Part shown: positions 9,060 through 17,637 of the stretch, piece by piece
How the letters are laid out: each line of letters begins with the position of its first letter
How positions within the stretch are numbered: the stretch's first letter is position 1
NCBI GenBank assembly: GCA_014381825.1
Contig: JACNKX010000115.1
Location: 1-36,203, forward strand
Source: Planctomycetota bacterium
GTDB lineage: Bacteria; Planctomycetota; Planctomycetia; Pirellulales; Pirellulaceae
DNA: 36,203 nucleotides
Direction: 5' to 3'
The notes under the pieces: model-generated
The model's input: only the letters and a program-made list of their open reading frames with translations
What the model was told of the DNA's origin: nothing
Database searches by the model: none
Program-made: the position numbers and the translations under genes

Positions 9060-10220
9060 TCAGTCGGTAGTATCACTGGCGTCAAAGACAAGTTCGCCTT
9101 GATTGATCGTTTGACGCACTGTTGCGGGTCCGGTGTCAGGCAAGTCAAACGCGACAAAGTCAGCGCGCGAACCGACTGCTAGTTGCGTCGGCGTTTGGCG
9201 GATCAACTCAGCGGGGCGAATACTCGCCATCTCAATCGCTGTTCGCAAGTCGCAATCGGTATACCGCATGATGTTTGCGACGCCGTACGTGATAGGCAGA
9301 CCCGCGCCGGCCAGATACTGTTGTTGTCCGGCGACCACAATCTTGCCGTCGTCCAAGATCTCGATGCTTCCGATGCTTGTATTTGTATACTGACCGGGTG
9401 GCATGCCCGCCATCCCAACGAGATCGCTGACTAGTACACAACGCTCCGGTGTCTTGCCGCGAACAAACGACTTGACGACCGACGACGGCAGATGATGCCC
9501 GTCGACGATCAAACTAGCAACCAGTCGATCGTCGGCAAGTTGGTCCCAGATATAATTCGGATGTCGACGAATCTGGCCGTGCGCAGCGTTGCCGAGGTGC
9601 GTGCTCATGCTTGCGCCCGCATCAACGGCAGCCCGAATCTGGTCGCTGTTGGCGGCGGTGTGACCGATGGCGACCAAGACACCCTTGACGACCGCCTTGG
9701 CGATGAATTCGGCGGATCCGTCGTACTCGGGAGAAAGTGTCAGTATCCGAATCCGTCCACCTGCTGCTTCTTGAAGGCGCTGGAACTCGTCCCAATCCGG
9801 TGGTCGACAATGATCCAGTGGATGAGCGCCGCGCGGGCCATCTTGCTTCGAGATGTAGGGGCCTTCGAGATGGAAACCTGGCACGCGACGAGCAACCTCG
9901 GGCGACTCCTCGCATGCGGCGGCTAGGATCTTCATGGTACTGGACAGCATCTCGAAGCTGTGAGTTGTCGCGGTAGGCAAGTAACTCGTTACACCATCCG
10001 CATCCATCGCCAGACTGACGCGTACGACTTGATCCGTCGTCAAATCGAGATCGTTGAACTCCTGACCACCGTAGCCATTCACTTGAAGATCGACAAAACC
10101 CGGCGCGAGCCACGGGTCGTTCGCGTCACCCGTAACCGGGGTGATATCCGTTATAACCCCCTCGCCAATTGCAACCGAGACAGACGTTCCATCATCAAAA
10201 CGACGACCGCGAACCTGCAT
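9060..10220 (-). CDS. nagA: N-acetylglucosamine-6-phosphate deacetylase-like amidohydrolase
   Basis: The 386-residue protein fits the NagA branch of the amidohydrolase superfamily, which converts GlcNAc-6-phosphate to glucosamine-6-phosphate and acetate in the cytoplasm. Family marks are GFVDLQVNGYGG (41-52), HLEGPY (117-122, metal-binding E119), GHT (186-188, metal ligand H187), THLGNAAHG (207-215, H208), DGHH (240-243), and SDLVG with the catalytic D266. THLGNAAHG replaces the usual THLFNAM, so the substrate pocket differs somewhat and another N-acetyl sugar phosphate is possible. The start is supported by AGGAG seven bases before the ATG. No glucosamine-6-phosphate deaminase gene lies beside it. 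The gene is divergent from the PilZ gene. Confidence 0.88.
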   Translation of the reverse strand: MQVRGRRFDDGTSVSVAIGEGVITDITPVTGDANDPWLAPGFVDLQVNGYGGQEFNDLDLTTDQVVRVSLAMDADGVTSYLPTATTHSFEMLSSTMKILAAACEESPEVARRVPGFHLEGPYISKQDGPRGAHPLDHCRPPDWDEFQRLQEAAGGRIRILTLSPEYDGSAEFIAKAVVKGVLVAIGHTAANSDQIRAAVDAGASMSTHLGNAAHGQIRRHPNYIWDQLADDRLVASLIVDGHHLPSSVVKSFVRGKTPERCVLVSDLVGMAGMPPGQYTNTSIGSIEILDDGKIVVAGQQQYLAGAGLPITYGVANIMRYTDCDLRTAIEMASIRPAELIRQTPTQLAVGSRADFVAFDLPDTGPATVRQTINQGELVFDASDTTD

Positions 10221-10313
10221 GAATACGCTCCTGACCTAATGTCTTTGCAGCTCAATCCGGTCGTTAGCGTAACGTGCGGGGGCCCAACTGGCCAGTCACT
10301 CGACTCGCGGCGT

Positions 10314-10343
10314 TTGACAACTACAATTCAAGACCGATATTTT
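10314..10343 (+). promoter_or_regulatory. Putative sigma70-type promoter of the PilZ gene
   Basis: A perfect TTGACA (10314-10319) is followed after 18 bases by TATTTT (10338-10343), four of six matches to TATAAT. Transcription from here would give a leader of about 110 bases before the ATG at 10460. It lies in the divergent gap and points the right way. The call rests on consensus alone. Confidence 0.42.
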
Positions 10344-10425
10344 CTCACGGGATAGTAGCCCGGTAAGATGTCGTCGAAACAGTCGCGACTCGCAAGTCAC
10401 ACCCGTTAAGGCAGCAATCGGGATG

Positions 10426-10444
10426 TGATACATCAAGTATCACC
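10426..10444 (+). promoter_or_regulatory. Hairpin just before the PilZ ribosome site
   Basis: GTGATAC (10426-10432) and GTATCAC (10438-10444) form a perfect seven-pair stem with a five-base loop (ATCAA). The stem ends four bases before GGAG (10449-10452), which is the ribosome site for the ATG at 10460. It could be a dyad operator in DNA or a leader hairpin affecting translation. A second overlapping dyad, GATGT/ACATC (10423-10427, 10431-10435), would compete with it. Confidence 0.5.
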
Positions 10445-10459
10445 ACCGGAGAAATCCTG

Positions 10460-10795
10460 ATGCAACCTCACATCGTTGATAGCACGCGCAAGCACAGCGC
10501 CACGACAATCACGTCGGATCGTCGCGCAGATGATCGCCGTTGGAACAAGGACCTTGTCGTCACTCGATACGTCGTCGTCCTCAATCTCGGTCCAGTCTGT
10601 CGTGCCGAGTTGATCAACGAGTCGAAAGGTGGCATCGCGATTCAAGTGCGCGAGTTAGAGAAGAGCGCCAAAGTTGGTCGAGCGGTTGACGTGATCTATC
10701 GCGGCAAACGCCACGGTGCCGAAATCCGCCATTTCAGCGAAAACGAAAACGGATTCTTGGTTGGGCTTCAGTGGAAGAGAGACTACTCGGTGTAA
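10460..10795 (+). CDS. PilZ-domain protein (predicted c-di-GMP receptor)
   Basis: This is a 111-residue single-domain protein. Both signatures of c-di-GMP-binding PilZ domains are intact: RxxxR at R22-R26 (within RRADDRR) and NxSxxG at N53-G58 (NESKGG). The C-terminal strand ends in FLVGLQW, also typical. PilZ proteins of this size act as cytoplasmic adaptors that change partner activity when c-di-GMP binds, often affecting motility, attachment or exopolysaccharide. No GGDEF or EAL gene lies in the window, so its partner is unknown. The ribosome site GGAG lies seven bases before the ATG. A dyad sits just upstream of that site, suggesting control of this gene. The secreted hydrolase gene starts 80 bases after its stop and may be in the same transcript. 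Confidence 0.87.
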   Translation: MQPHIVDSTRKHSATTITSDRRADDRRWNKDLVVTRYVVVLNLGPVCRAELINESKGGIAIQVRELEKSAKVGRAVDVIYRGKRHGAEIRHFSENENGFLVGLQWKRDYSV

Positions 10796-10875
10796 ATCCC
10801 ACCGTCGCTGCTTTCTTTACAAGGTTGTTTGTGCGATCCTGGAGTGTTCTTGCCGAATGCTTTAGGAGTTTAACA

Positions 10876-11748
10876 ATGCTGTCTCAACGATCGTTTTTGA
10901 TCGCCGGTCTCTTGCTGTTGCTTTCTTTGCAGACCCGCGGGGCGAACGCCGTGCCACCGGGTGAACCGCATGTCTATAAACAAGTCGATGGCCGATCGCT
11001 GTCGTTGTACGTAACGAAACCACTCGATTGGAAGGCGAGCGACCAACGTCCCGCGATCGTGTTCTATCACGGCGGTGGCTGGGTTGGCGGCGCGCCAGGC
11101 CAGTTCACCGAACATAGTGCGTATCTCGCCTCGCGCGGCATGGTCGCCGTTCAAGTTCAATACCGATTGCTTAATAAAAAGGGCAGCGAGCCGCCTGTGA
11201 CTTGTGTGGCAGACGCCAAATCGGCAATGCGTTGGGTTCGTGGACGAGCCACTGAACTCGGGATCGATCCGGAGCGAATTGCATCGGCGGGCGGTTCTGC
11301 CGGCGGACATTTGGCCGCTTTCGTTGGGATGGTCGATGGTGGCGACACGAGCGAAGACGACAAAACGATTTCCGCCAAATCCAATGCCATGGTGCTATTC
11401 AATGCGGTCTTCGACAATGGCCCCGGTGGTTGGGGGAACAAACGAGTTGGCGAACGATACAAGGAGTTCTCGCCCTTTCACAACGCGAGTCGAGATGATC
11501 CGCCCGCGATCGTATTCCTTGGCTCGAAGGACGCGTTGATTCCAGTGAAGACCGCGGACGATTTCAAGGCCAATATGATGAAAGTCGGCGTGGATTGTGA
11601 AGTGATGATATTTGAGGGCCAGGGTCACGGCTTCTTCAATCATGGTCGAAGTGAGAACAAGTATTACAACGCGACGGTGATTGCGATGGACAAATTCTTG
11701 GCGTCGCTTGGTTGGCTGGAAGGCTCGCCTACATTGGTATTACCGTAA
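10876..11748 (+). CDS. Secreted alpha/beta hydrolase (HGGGW esterase)
   Basis: The 290-residue protein starts with a clear signal peptide (1-25, leucine-rich, cleavage near RGANA). It is an alpha/beta-hydrolase of the hormone-sensitive-lipase/BD-FAE type. HGGGW (65-69) forms the oxyanion hole, GGSAGG (139-144) carries the nucleophile S141, and the probable acid and base are D219 and H251. Such enzymes remove acetyl or feruloyl groups from polysaccharides or cleave other esters outside the cytoplasm; the substrate here is not evident. An upstream ATG-less extension of the frame exists, but AGGAG (10864-10868) seven bases before the ATG at 10876 fixes the start. It heads a run of secreted-enzyme genes and is 15 bases from the metallophosphoesterase. 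Confidence 0.9.
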   Translation: MLSQRSFLIAGLLLLLSLQTRGANAVPPGEPHVYKQVDGRSLSLYVTKPLDWKASDQRPAIVFYHGGGWVGGAPGQFTEHSAYLASRGMVAVQVQYRLLNKKGSEPPVTCVADAKSAMRWVRGRATELGIDPERIASAGGSAGGHLAAFVGMVDGGDTSEDDKTISAKSNAMVLFNAVFDNGPGGWGNKRVGERYKEFSPFHNASRDDPPAIVFLGSKDALIPVKTADDFKANMMKVGVDCEVMIFEGQGHGFFNHGRSENKYYNATVIAMDKFLASLGWLEGSPTLVLP

Positions 11749-11763
11749 CGAGGAACTTTGAGT

Positions 11764-12672
11764 ATGAATAAGTTGAGCAGCGGGCACGGCTATTCGCGTC
11801 GCGCATCCATCAAGTGCGGTGTCGCTTCAGCGATCTTGTGGCCGAGCTGTTTAACGGCGACGGCAGCGGCGCGAGAGGAACTGTCGTTCGTCGTCGTGAC
11901 GGACACGCACCTCGGTTATCGCGACAAGGATTCAGCGGCGAAGCTGTGGCAGAAGACCGCTGCGGAAATCAATCAGTCACCCGGCGAGTTCGTTCTGCAT
12001 CTTGGTGACATTGTTGACGGAGGTCGTGAGGAGCAGTATCCGATCTATCTCGAAAGTCGGCAGCTCATCAAGAAGCCGGTTCACGAGATCGGTGGAAACC
12101 ATGATCCCGATGACTTGTTTCAAAAGTACATCCGCACGGAACTTTCCACGGTGGTTGATGGCGGTTGGTTACGATCACTGCTGGTTAACAACGCACGCCG
12201 GGATTCGCACGATGGCTTTCTCTCCGCCGAGCAGCTGAAGTGGCTTGAAACACAATGCGAACAGGCTGAACGGGACGATTGTTTCATCAATATCTGCATG
12301 CACGTTCCTGCGCATCCGAATCGGCATCCAGACCGCGGCTGGTATGTCAAACCGGAGAACGGCAAGAACGAATTCGAGGACTTATTGCGGCGTTTTCAGC
12401 ATCGGATTGTGGCGGTAATGCACGGACACTTCCACAACGGAATCCGCGGCTGGAACGATCGCCATGGTGTCCATGAAATCTGCTTCCCTTCGGCGCTGTA
12501 CAATTTGAACCGCGGATTGGAAGAGAAATCGGCTCCGGGATTCAACCCGCTGGAATTTCGAGCCGGTTACACGCTGGTCACAATCCGTGATGGAGCCATG
12601 AAGCTTCAATACAAACCCACCGGTGCCGACTTGAGTGTGGCTAAAGAGTGGCAGTTCGGGAAGGCAATATGA
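11764..12672 (+). CDS. Tat-exported metallophosphoesterase
   Basis: The 302-residue protein has a twin-arginine-like leader (SRRASIK at 11-17, then a hydrophobic stretch to TATAAA) that suggests folded export. The calcineurin-like metallophosphoesterase motifs are all present: DTH (47-49), GDIVDGG (81-87), GNHD (111-114), a His-bearing CMHVPAH, and GHFH near 220. The two-metal site should therefore be complete. Substrates of this family range from phosphomonoesters to phosphodiesters and cannot be told from sequence. The frame opens at a TTG at 11758; I chose the ATG at 11764, preceded by AGGA at 11751. Its stop overlaps the next start (ATGA at 12669-12672), so the two are translationally coupled. 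Confidence 0.9.
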   Translation: MNKLSSGHGYSRRASIKCGVASAILWPSCLTATAAAREELSFVVVTDTHLGYRDKDSAAKLWQKTAAEINQSPGEFVLHLGDIVDGGREEQYPIYLESRQLIKKPVHEIGGNHDPDDLFQKYIRTELSTVVDGGWLRSLLVNNARRDSHDGFLSAEQLKWLETQCEQAERDDCFINICMHVPAHPNRHPDRGWYVKPENGKNEFEDLLRRFQHRIVAVMHGHFHNGIRGWNDRHGVHEICFPSALYNLNRGLEEKSAPGFNPLEFRAGYTLVTIRDGAMKLQYKPTGADLSVAKEWQFGKAI

Positions 12673-13520
12673 TTCGCCGCTTGATCTTTGTGGCGGCCTT
12701 GCTGCTGTCGTATGCTGTGCGAGCCGAGGAAACTAAAAAGGCGTCAATCGCCGATGCAGTGCTGGGTGCCGACGGAGTGTTGAGTCACACAGTTCTGAGT
12801 CCACGACAACGGGCGGCGACGGAACTTCGGGTGTTGCGACCCGATAGCTTTGATGCGTCGAAGCGTTACCCGGCGCTTTACTTATTGCCGGTCGAGGCAG
12901 CTCGCGAAAATCGATACGGAGACGCGTTGGATGAAGTCGTCAGGCTCGATTTGCACAATCGTTTTCAATTGCTGTGCATCGCACCAACGTTCGCGGAATT
13001 GCCTTGGTACGCCGATCATCCTACCGACAAGCAGTTACAGCAAGAGAGCTACTTGCTCCATGATATCGTTCCGTTTGTTGATGCGAACTATCCTGTAGTC
13101 CAAGGACCAAGTGGCCGATTGCTCGCGGGATTCAGCAAGTCCGGTTGGGGCGCCTTCAGCCTGTTGCTTAGGAACCTGAACGTCTTCTCGAGGGCGGCGG
13201 CATGGGACGCGCCACTCAACATGCAGGAATCGGGCAAGTATGGATCGGGTCCGATCTTTGGGACGCAAAAGACTTTTGAGGACTACCAGGTCACGCGCTT
13301 ACTCGCGAAACGCATGAAAGAGCTGCGCGAGAAACCACGTCTGTTCCACCTGGGCTATGACAACTTTCGCAAACATCATGAGACTGTTGAGTCGCTACTC
13401 AATTCGCATCATATCTCTCACGTGTACCGCGATGGTCCGAAACGGAAACACGTCTGGGGAAGCGGCTGGCTTGAGGAAGCAGTAGAGTTATTGGTGGCCG
13501 AAGACTTGCCAGTTCGATAG
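12669..13520 (+). CDS. Secreted esterase D-type alpha/beta hydrolase
   Basis: The 283-residue protein has a signal peptide (MIRRLIFVAALLLSYAVRA, 1-19). The body fits the putative esterase family (PF00756 type: esterase D, feruloyl esterases, mycolyltransferases). The nucleophile elbow is GFSKSG at 154-159 (S156), followed by WGAF. The usual second glycine is replaced, which is a mild departure. A likely catalytic histidine is in KRKHVW near the C-terminus. The ATG overlaps the upstream stop as ATGA, showing coupling with the metallophosphoesterase. A GTG at 12648 is the only upstream option and would lengthen the overlap. Together the three genes look like a secreted set acting on one ester- and phosphate-substituted substrate; this is inference. 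Confidence 0.85.
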   Translation: MIRRLIFVAALLLSYAVRAEETKKASIADAVLGADGVLSHTVLSPRQRAATELRVLRPDSFDASKRYPALYLLPVEAARENRYGDALDEVVRLDLHNRFQLLCIAPTFAELPWYADHPTDKQLQQESYLLHDIVPFVDANYPVVQGPSGRLLAGFSKSGWGAFSLLLRNLNVFSRAAAWDAPLNMQESGKYGSGPIFGTQKTFEDYQVTRLLAKRMKELREKPRLFHLGYDNFRKHHETVESLLNSHHISHVYRDGPKRKHVWGSGWLEEAVELLVAEDLPVR

Positions 13521-13542
13521 AAACAATCAAGGTTGATGAACG

Positions 13543-14517
13543 ATGCCGATTCGAGTGGTTTGCAAGCATTGCGGGAAGCAGTTTTCCGCATGGGATGACT
13601 TGGTGGGGAAAGCTGTCAAATGCCCGAAGTGCCAGCAAGAGATGGTTCTGCATTCAGGAAACGAGGCGTTAGGAGAAACGCCGGCACCGACGCGATCTAC
13701 CGCGCCAGCGGCACCGGGATCAGCACCGACACAGCCCGTCGCTCCCCCGATGCCGAAGGTGCCTGCACAACCACCGGCTTCCGCTGGAGGTAGCTCCCAG
13801 CCCCACTCAACGGATGACTTTGACGAAAGCGAGGATCTCCCCTACGCGTGTCCTCACTGTCATCAGTCAATGAAGGCCGACGAAGATCTCTGTGATAAGT
13901 GCGGATACCACCGCGTGTTGAAACGACGCATTGATATCACCGAAGGAGTCAACAAGCCGGATAAGTCGGTCGGGTTCGAGCGGTTCTTCAAGGGGCAACT
14001 GACCGATGCGAACTCAGCCGAAAGCACTCTGCTGATGATGAAGGTCGTTGGCGGACTGTTCGCATTGGCGTTCGTGTTTGTTTGCCATCCTTGGTCGTGG
14101 TTGATCGTGATTGGTGGCGTCGTCGCCTTCGTGTTCTATAAGAAGAACCGCGCGGGGAAGACAGGTGATGCTGATCCATCGGCGGTCAATCAGGACGCGG
14201 CGTCTTCGTTACTGTGGACGTTGACGTTGAACTTTCAACGAGCTGTCGGCTGGCGACTCCCCGCGTTGCCTTTCCCGACAACGAAGGCATTGACGCTGCA
14301 CGATTCGACGTTCAGCGATCAGGACCTTGGTGGCGTCGACGATCTATCGACATACGAAACACTCGACCTAGAGGGAACGCAGTTGTCGAACGCGGGCCTC
14401 GAACAGCTAGAAAAGATGAAGCAGCTTCGCTACGTCGTCGTGCGTCGCACGAACGTGACGGCGACAGGTGTACAGCGTCTGCAACAAGCTTTGCCGCAGG
14501 CGTGCATCTGGTTTTGA
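13543..14517 (+). CDS. Zinc-ribbon membrane protein with C-terminal leucine-rich repeats
   Basis: The 324-residue protein has two zinc ribbons. The first has C7/C10 and C27/C30 (CKHC and CPKC). After a Pro/Ala-rich linker (45-90), the second has C103/C106 and C117/C120. Two hydrophobic segments (about 164-181 and 186-199) follow. The C-terminal part (248-320) reads as two to three LRR units of the RNI-like type (YETLDLEGTQLSNAGLEQL). Both ends should face the same side if both hydrophobic segments span the membrane. The planctomycete-style N-terminal ribbon resembles MJ0042-type domains. Function is unknown. The start ATG is 22 bases after the esterase stop, so it may be the last gene of that run; it converges on the secretin-like gene. 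Confidence 0.8.
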   Translation: MPIRVVCKHCGKQFSAWDDLVGKAVKCPKCQQEMVLHSGNEALGETPAPTRSTAPAAPGSAPTQPVAPPMPKVPAQPPASAGGSSQPHSTDDFDESEDLPYACPHCHQSMKADEDLCDKCGYHRVLKRRIDITEGVNKPDKSVGFERFFKGQLTDANSAESTLLMMKVVGGLFALAFVFVCHPWSWLIVIGGVVAFVFYKKNRAGKTGDADPSAVNQDAASSLLWTLTLNFQRAVGWRLPALPFPTTKALTLHDSTFSDQDLGGVDDLSTYETLDLEGTQLSNAGLEQLEKMKQLRYVVVRRTNVTATGVQRLQQALPQACIWF

Positions 14518-14547
14518 GCAAGAAGTCTGAGGAGAACAGGAACTGCA

Positions 14548-17535
14548 TCATTGGGCGCGAGGGGCGGCAACGCCATTTTGGGCCTTGTTGCCACCACGAG
14601 GCTGATTGCCTCCTTGCGCATTTGGTTGAGGGTTCTGACCGGGTGCCTGCGCAGCGGCTTGTTTATCTCCGAGTAGGCCCGAAAGAACAGCTCGGACTTT
14701 CTCGGCATTAAGATTCCCGCCGAGTTTCACCACCGAAACTGATGCGACCGGCTTGGCCGCCTCGTCGAGGGTCTCGACCATCGTCTTAACGGCATTCATC
14801 AACGGCTCGCCTTCGGCGGAAACGAGCAATACATTCGAAATCTGATCAATACCGATCGATAACTTGCCCTTAAAGCTAAGGTGAGTCCGGTCAGGTTTAT
14901 TGTCCCCGCCTTCGTTGAAAACGTAAGTCGTGCCGCTCTGTTGGCGGCCTTTGGATTCCGGATTGCCTTGTTGCAATGCTTTGTCATTGGAGCTGAGCAG
15001 GTCGCGATAGACTTCTTTGATCGATTCGGCGATGGCAGCCGCACTTGAGTATTCGATTTGGAACACCGAGAAGAGACGCGCTGACTGCGAATCTTCTGGC
15101 TTCGGCTTGTCGTAGATTGCAATCAACTCTTCGATCGTTGCCAGCTGCGACTCGCTGGCACCTTGGACCAAAATCGAGTTAGAATCGTAGTCGTAGATAA
15201 ACTTGAGTTCCGGGCGCTGTGACAGGCGAGACCGAGACTTCTCGTCCTTTTGAGGCGAGTAATCGTAGTAATAGTAGCGCCGCGATGAATTGCTATTATC
15301 GTCGTCTTCCTCCTTGAAGAAGTCTTCGAGGTTGTCTTTGACGTAGTAAGCGTCAACGTATTGGAGCTTGAACATCTTATAGTCAGGTGCGCGCGGTGCG
15401 AGTTGGCTGACCAATTCTTCGAGCAAATCGAGTGCGTCGGTGTCTTCCGAAGTGATGACCAATCGTCCAGAAGGATCGATTGAAATATTGATTGGGGGTG
15501 GTGTTGCATTACTCTTGCGTTGCCCGTCAAGAAATCTGCGTCGCAATTCTTCTCGGCTCGGCGGCGCGGTGGGCTCCGATTTCGCTGGCGGAGGACCGTC
15601 GGAACCGTCCAACTCCGCAGCCTCTTCATCGCTCTTCTCACTCGCGTCGAAAACCGCCAGCGTCAGAGTGCCGCCATGTCGGCGTACCTCTTTCGCTTCC
15701 GGTTCACGGGGTGGCGTCGCTGGCTCAGGCGTTTCTTCTTCCTTTGGCAGCGTTGGCAGGTTCAACTGGTTTGGTCCTAGTGAGGGCCACGCTTGACGAA
15801 GGCGTTCCAGAAACTTGGCGGCTTCTTCTGGCGGGACGGCGTTCATCACTCGCATTTTGCTCGTTCGGCCACCCTCTGGTGGAATCTCGCCGAGCTTAAC
15901 AAGCAGCTGACGAACGGACTCGATCTCGATTTCATTCGCCCACAACAACAGCATGTTGTTCTCGATGTCGGCGTCGACTCGAAACTCGTCGTCGTCCTTT
16001 TTCTCCTCGTTGTTTCCATATCGAGAAGAGTAGGAGTAGCCGTAGTAACGCGACGACTGTTGCTCCTCTTCCTTCTCGCCAATCATCATGAACTCGATCG
16101 TTCCGGCCACGTAATCGGCAGACAGTCGGCGCAGAGGAATGACGTCGAACTCGCGTCCACTGCCGTCGAGATTGTCGATCAACTGCTGGATCGTCGTGTG
16201 GTCGACTAGCGAAGCGTAAGCCACGATCGAATTAGACTTTTCGTCAGCTTCGAGTCGTGTGTTCGGGTCGAGATCACCAACATCTTGCAACGTCTTTACC
16301 AGGGGAGCTGGCGAAAGTGAATGCAAACGATAGGCATGAATCTGAAACGGTTTATTCAACAAACCATCGCGATGAGACGTCGCGACATCAAGAGCTTCGA
16401 CCGCTTTCTCGATGATCGCCATCTTGTCGGGCGCAGCGTGGGCGACCACGCTGTTTTTGCGTGAGTTGACGATCAGATGGACTTCTGCTGGTTTCGGTGC
16501 AGCTTTCGGTGGTGTTTTACCGCCACTGCTCCGTTGCATCTGCTGCATCTGTTGTTGCATCAGCTGCATTTGCTGCGGAGTCATCGGAGTTGCGGCCTTT
16601 TTCGATTCCAACCCAAGCAACTCCTGCAGCGATGTCAGCACGTCGGTTGCTCGCGCGTGCTCAAGGACGAACTCTTGAATCAAATTGTCTTGCCCGGACT
16701 CCGACTGTTCTTGTTGCAAGAGGTTATAAATCTCTCGCAAGTTGATCACCGCGTCCATCGCTTCGATGCGATTCGTGCTCTTCAACGCCGTGAGCGTTCC
16801 ATTGGGGCTCTTCATCGGAGTCAGTTCTTCTACCGCGGCCTCGGCGAGTAGCCAATCAAGCTCGAACGACACCTTCGCGAATTCATGCGGCATCAACTCC
16901 TCTAACTGGTCGGCCGCGACTCGTGGGACCATGCCCGAATTGATTCCGCTAGTTTTTTCGACGGAAAGGATTTCACCGTTGTGCAGAAGAGTAAAGCCGT
17001 GCGACAGCAGATGCCAGTTGATCAGGTCACGAGCTTCCTCGACCGAGTAGGATCGTTGCGTCGAAAGATTGAGGAACCCGCCCGGCAACTCGCGCCAAGC
17101 AAGGCTCATCTTCGAAACACCCGCCAGCCACTCGAGGACTTCAGGCCAAGGCTGATAGCGGAAGTTGAATCGCAACAGCCCGTCACCGTCAGGCTTGACT
17201 TTCAACTCGTCTGGGTTCGGCTTCTCTGGCGGTTCAGTCGGATGGGTGACGGTTTTCGAATCTTCGGCCTTGTCACCCTCCTCCTTCTTCTTCTCGTCCG
17301 GTTTCGCTGGAGTGCTTCCAGGCTTCGCTGGAGTACTCGCAGGTTTCGCGCCACCGACTGGCATTGGTGGTTGGCCGGGCCGAACGATCATCGGCTTTCC
17401 GTCTGGACCGCGAATAACTCGCTGGGGTCCAGATGGCGCTGGAACTGCGGCCTCTTGTGCCGTGACGTCCGAGAAATAAAACAGAGTGACCGCGCAGACC
17501 GCCACAGCAGTCGTTGCATTTCTTCGTGCTAACAT
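14548..17535 (-). CDS. Secretin-type N-domain repeat protein without pore domain
   Basis: The product has about 995 residues. It starts with a signal peptide (MLARRNATTAVAVCAVTLFY, then DVTAQEA) and a Pro/Lys-rich linker. An N0/STN-like module follows, then about six N1-type secretin modules (alternating strand and helix, e.g. NSIVAYASLVDHTTIQQLI). They are separated by low-complexity inserts: Gln/Met-rich, Tyr/Ser-rich and Asp-rich. In GspD/PilQ secretins such modules line the periplasmic channel below an outer-membrane barrel. No C-terminal secretin barrel is present; the chain ends in a Gly/Gln/Asn-rich tail. It may be a structural periplasmic protein or cooperate with a separate barrel. 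The frame opens at 17583. I chose the ATG at 17535 because GGGGA lies five bases before it; another ATG is at 17547. It lies about 100 bases downstream of the ASPIC/UnbV gene on the same strand. Confidence 0.82.
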   Translation of the reverse strand: MLARRNATTAVAVCAVTLFYFSDVTAQEAAVPAPSGPQRVIRGPDGKPMIVRPGQPPMPVGGAKPASTPAKPGSTPAKPDEKKKEEGDKAEDSKTVTHPTEPPEKPNPDELKVKPDGDGLLRFNFRYQPWPEVLEWLAGVSKMSLAWRELPGGFLNLSTQRSYSVEEARDLINWHLLSHGFTLLHNGEILSVEKTSGINSGMVPRVAADQLEELMPHEFAKVSFELDWLLAEAAVEELTPMKSPNGTLTALKSTNRIEAMDAVINLREIYNLLQQEQSESGQDNLIQEFVLEHARATDVLTSLQELLGLESKKAATPMTPQQMQLMQQQMQQMQRSSGGKTPPKAAPKPAEVHLIVNSRKNSVVAHAAPDKMAIIEKAVEALDVATSHRDGLLNKPFQIHAYRLHSLSPAPLVKTLQDVGDLDPNTRLEADEKSNSIVAYASLVDHTTIQQLIDNLDGSGREFDVIPLRRLSADYVAGTIEFMMIGEKEEEQQSSRYYGYSYSSRYGNNEEKKDDDEFRVDADIENNMLLLWANEIEIESVRQLLVKLGEIPPEGGRTSKMRVMNAVPPEEAAKFLERLRQAWPSLGPNQLNLPTLPKEEETPEPATPPREPEAKEVRRHGGTLTLAVFDASEKSDEEAAELDGSDGPPPAKSEPTAPPSREELRRRFLDGQRKSNATPPPINISIDPSGRLVITSEDTDALDLLEELVSQLAPRAPDYKMFKLQYVDAYYVKDNLEDFFKEEDDDNSNSSRRYYYYDYSPQKDEKSRSRLSQRPELKFIYDYDSNSILVQGASESQLATIEELIAIYDKPKPEDSQSARLFSVFQIEYSSAAAIAESIKEVYRDLLSSNDKALQQGNPESKGRQQSGTTYVFNEGGDNKPDRTHLSFKGKLSIGIDQISNVLLVSAEGEPLMNAVKTMVETLDEAAKPVASVSVVKLGGNLNAEKVRAVLSGLLGDKQAAAQAPGQNPQPNAQGGNQPRGGNKAQNGVAAPRAQ

Positions 17536-17637
17536 TTGAATCCCCATAGGTTGCGTCGTGTGGCACACCAGTTCGTGATACACAGCGCCTTGCGTCCACC
17601 ATTATGTCGTTGAGGAGGGCCGTGACGCAAGTTCTTC

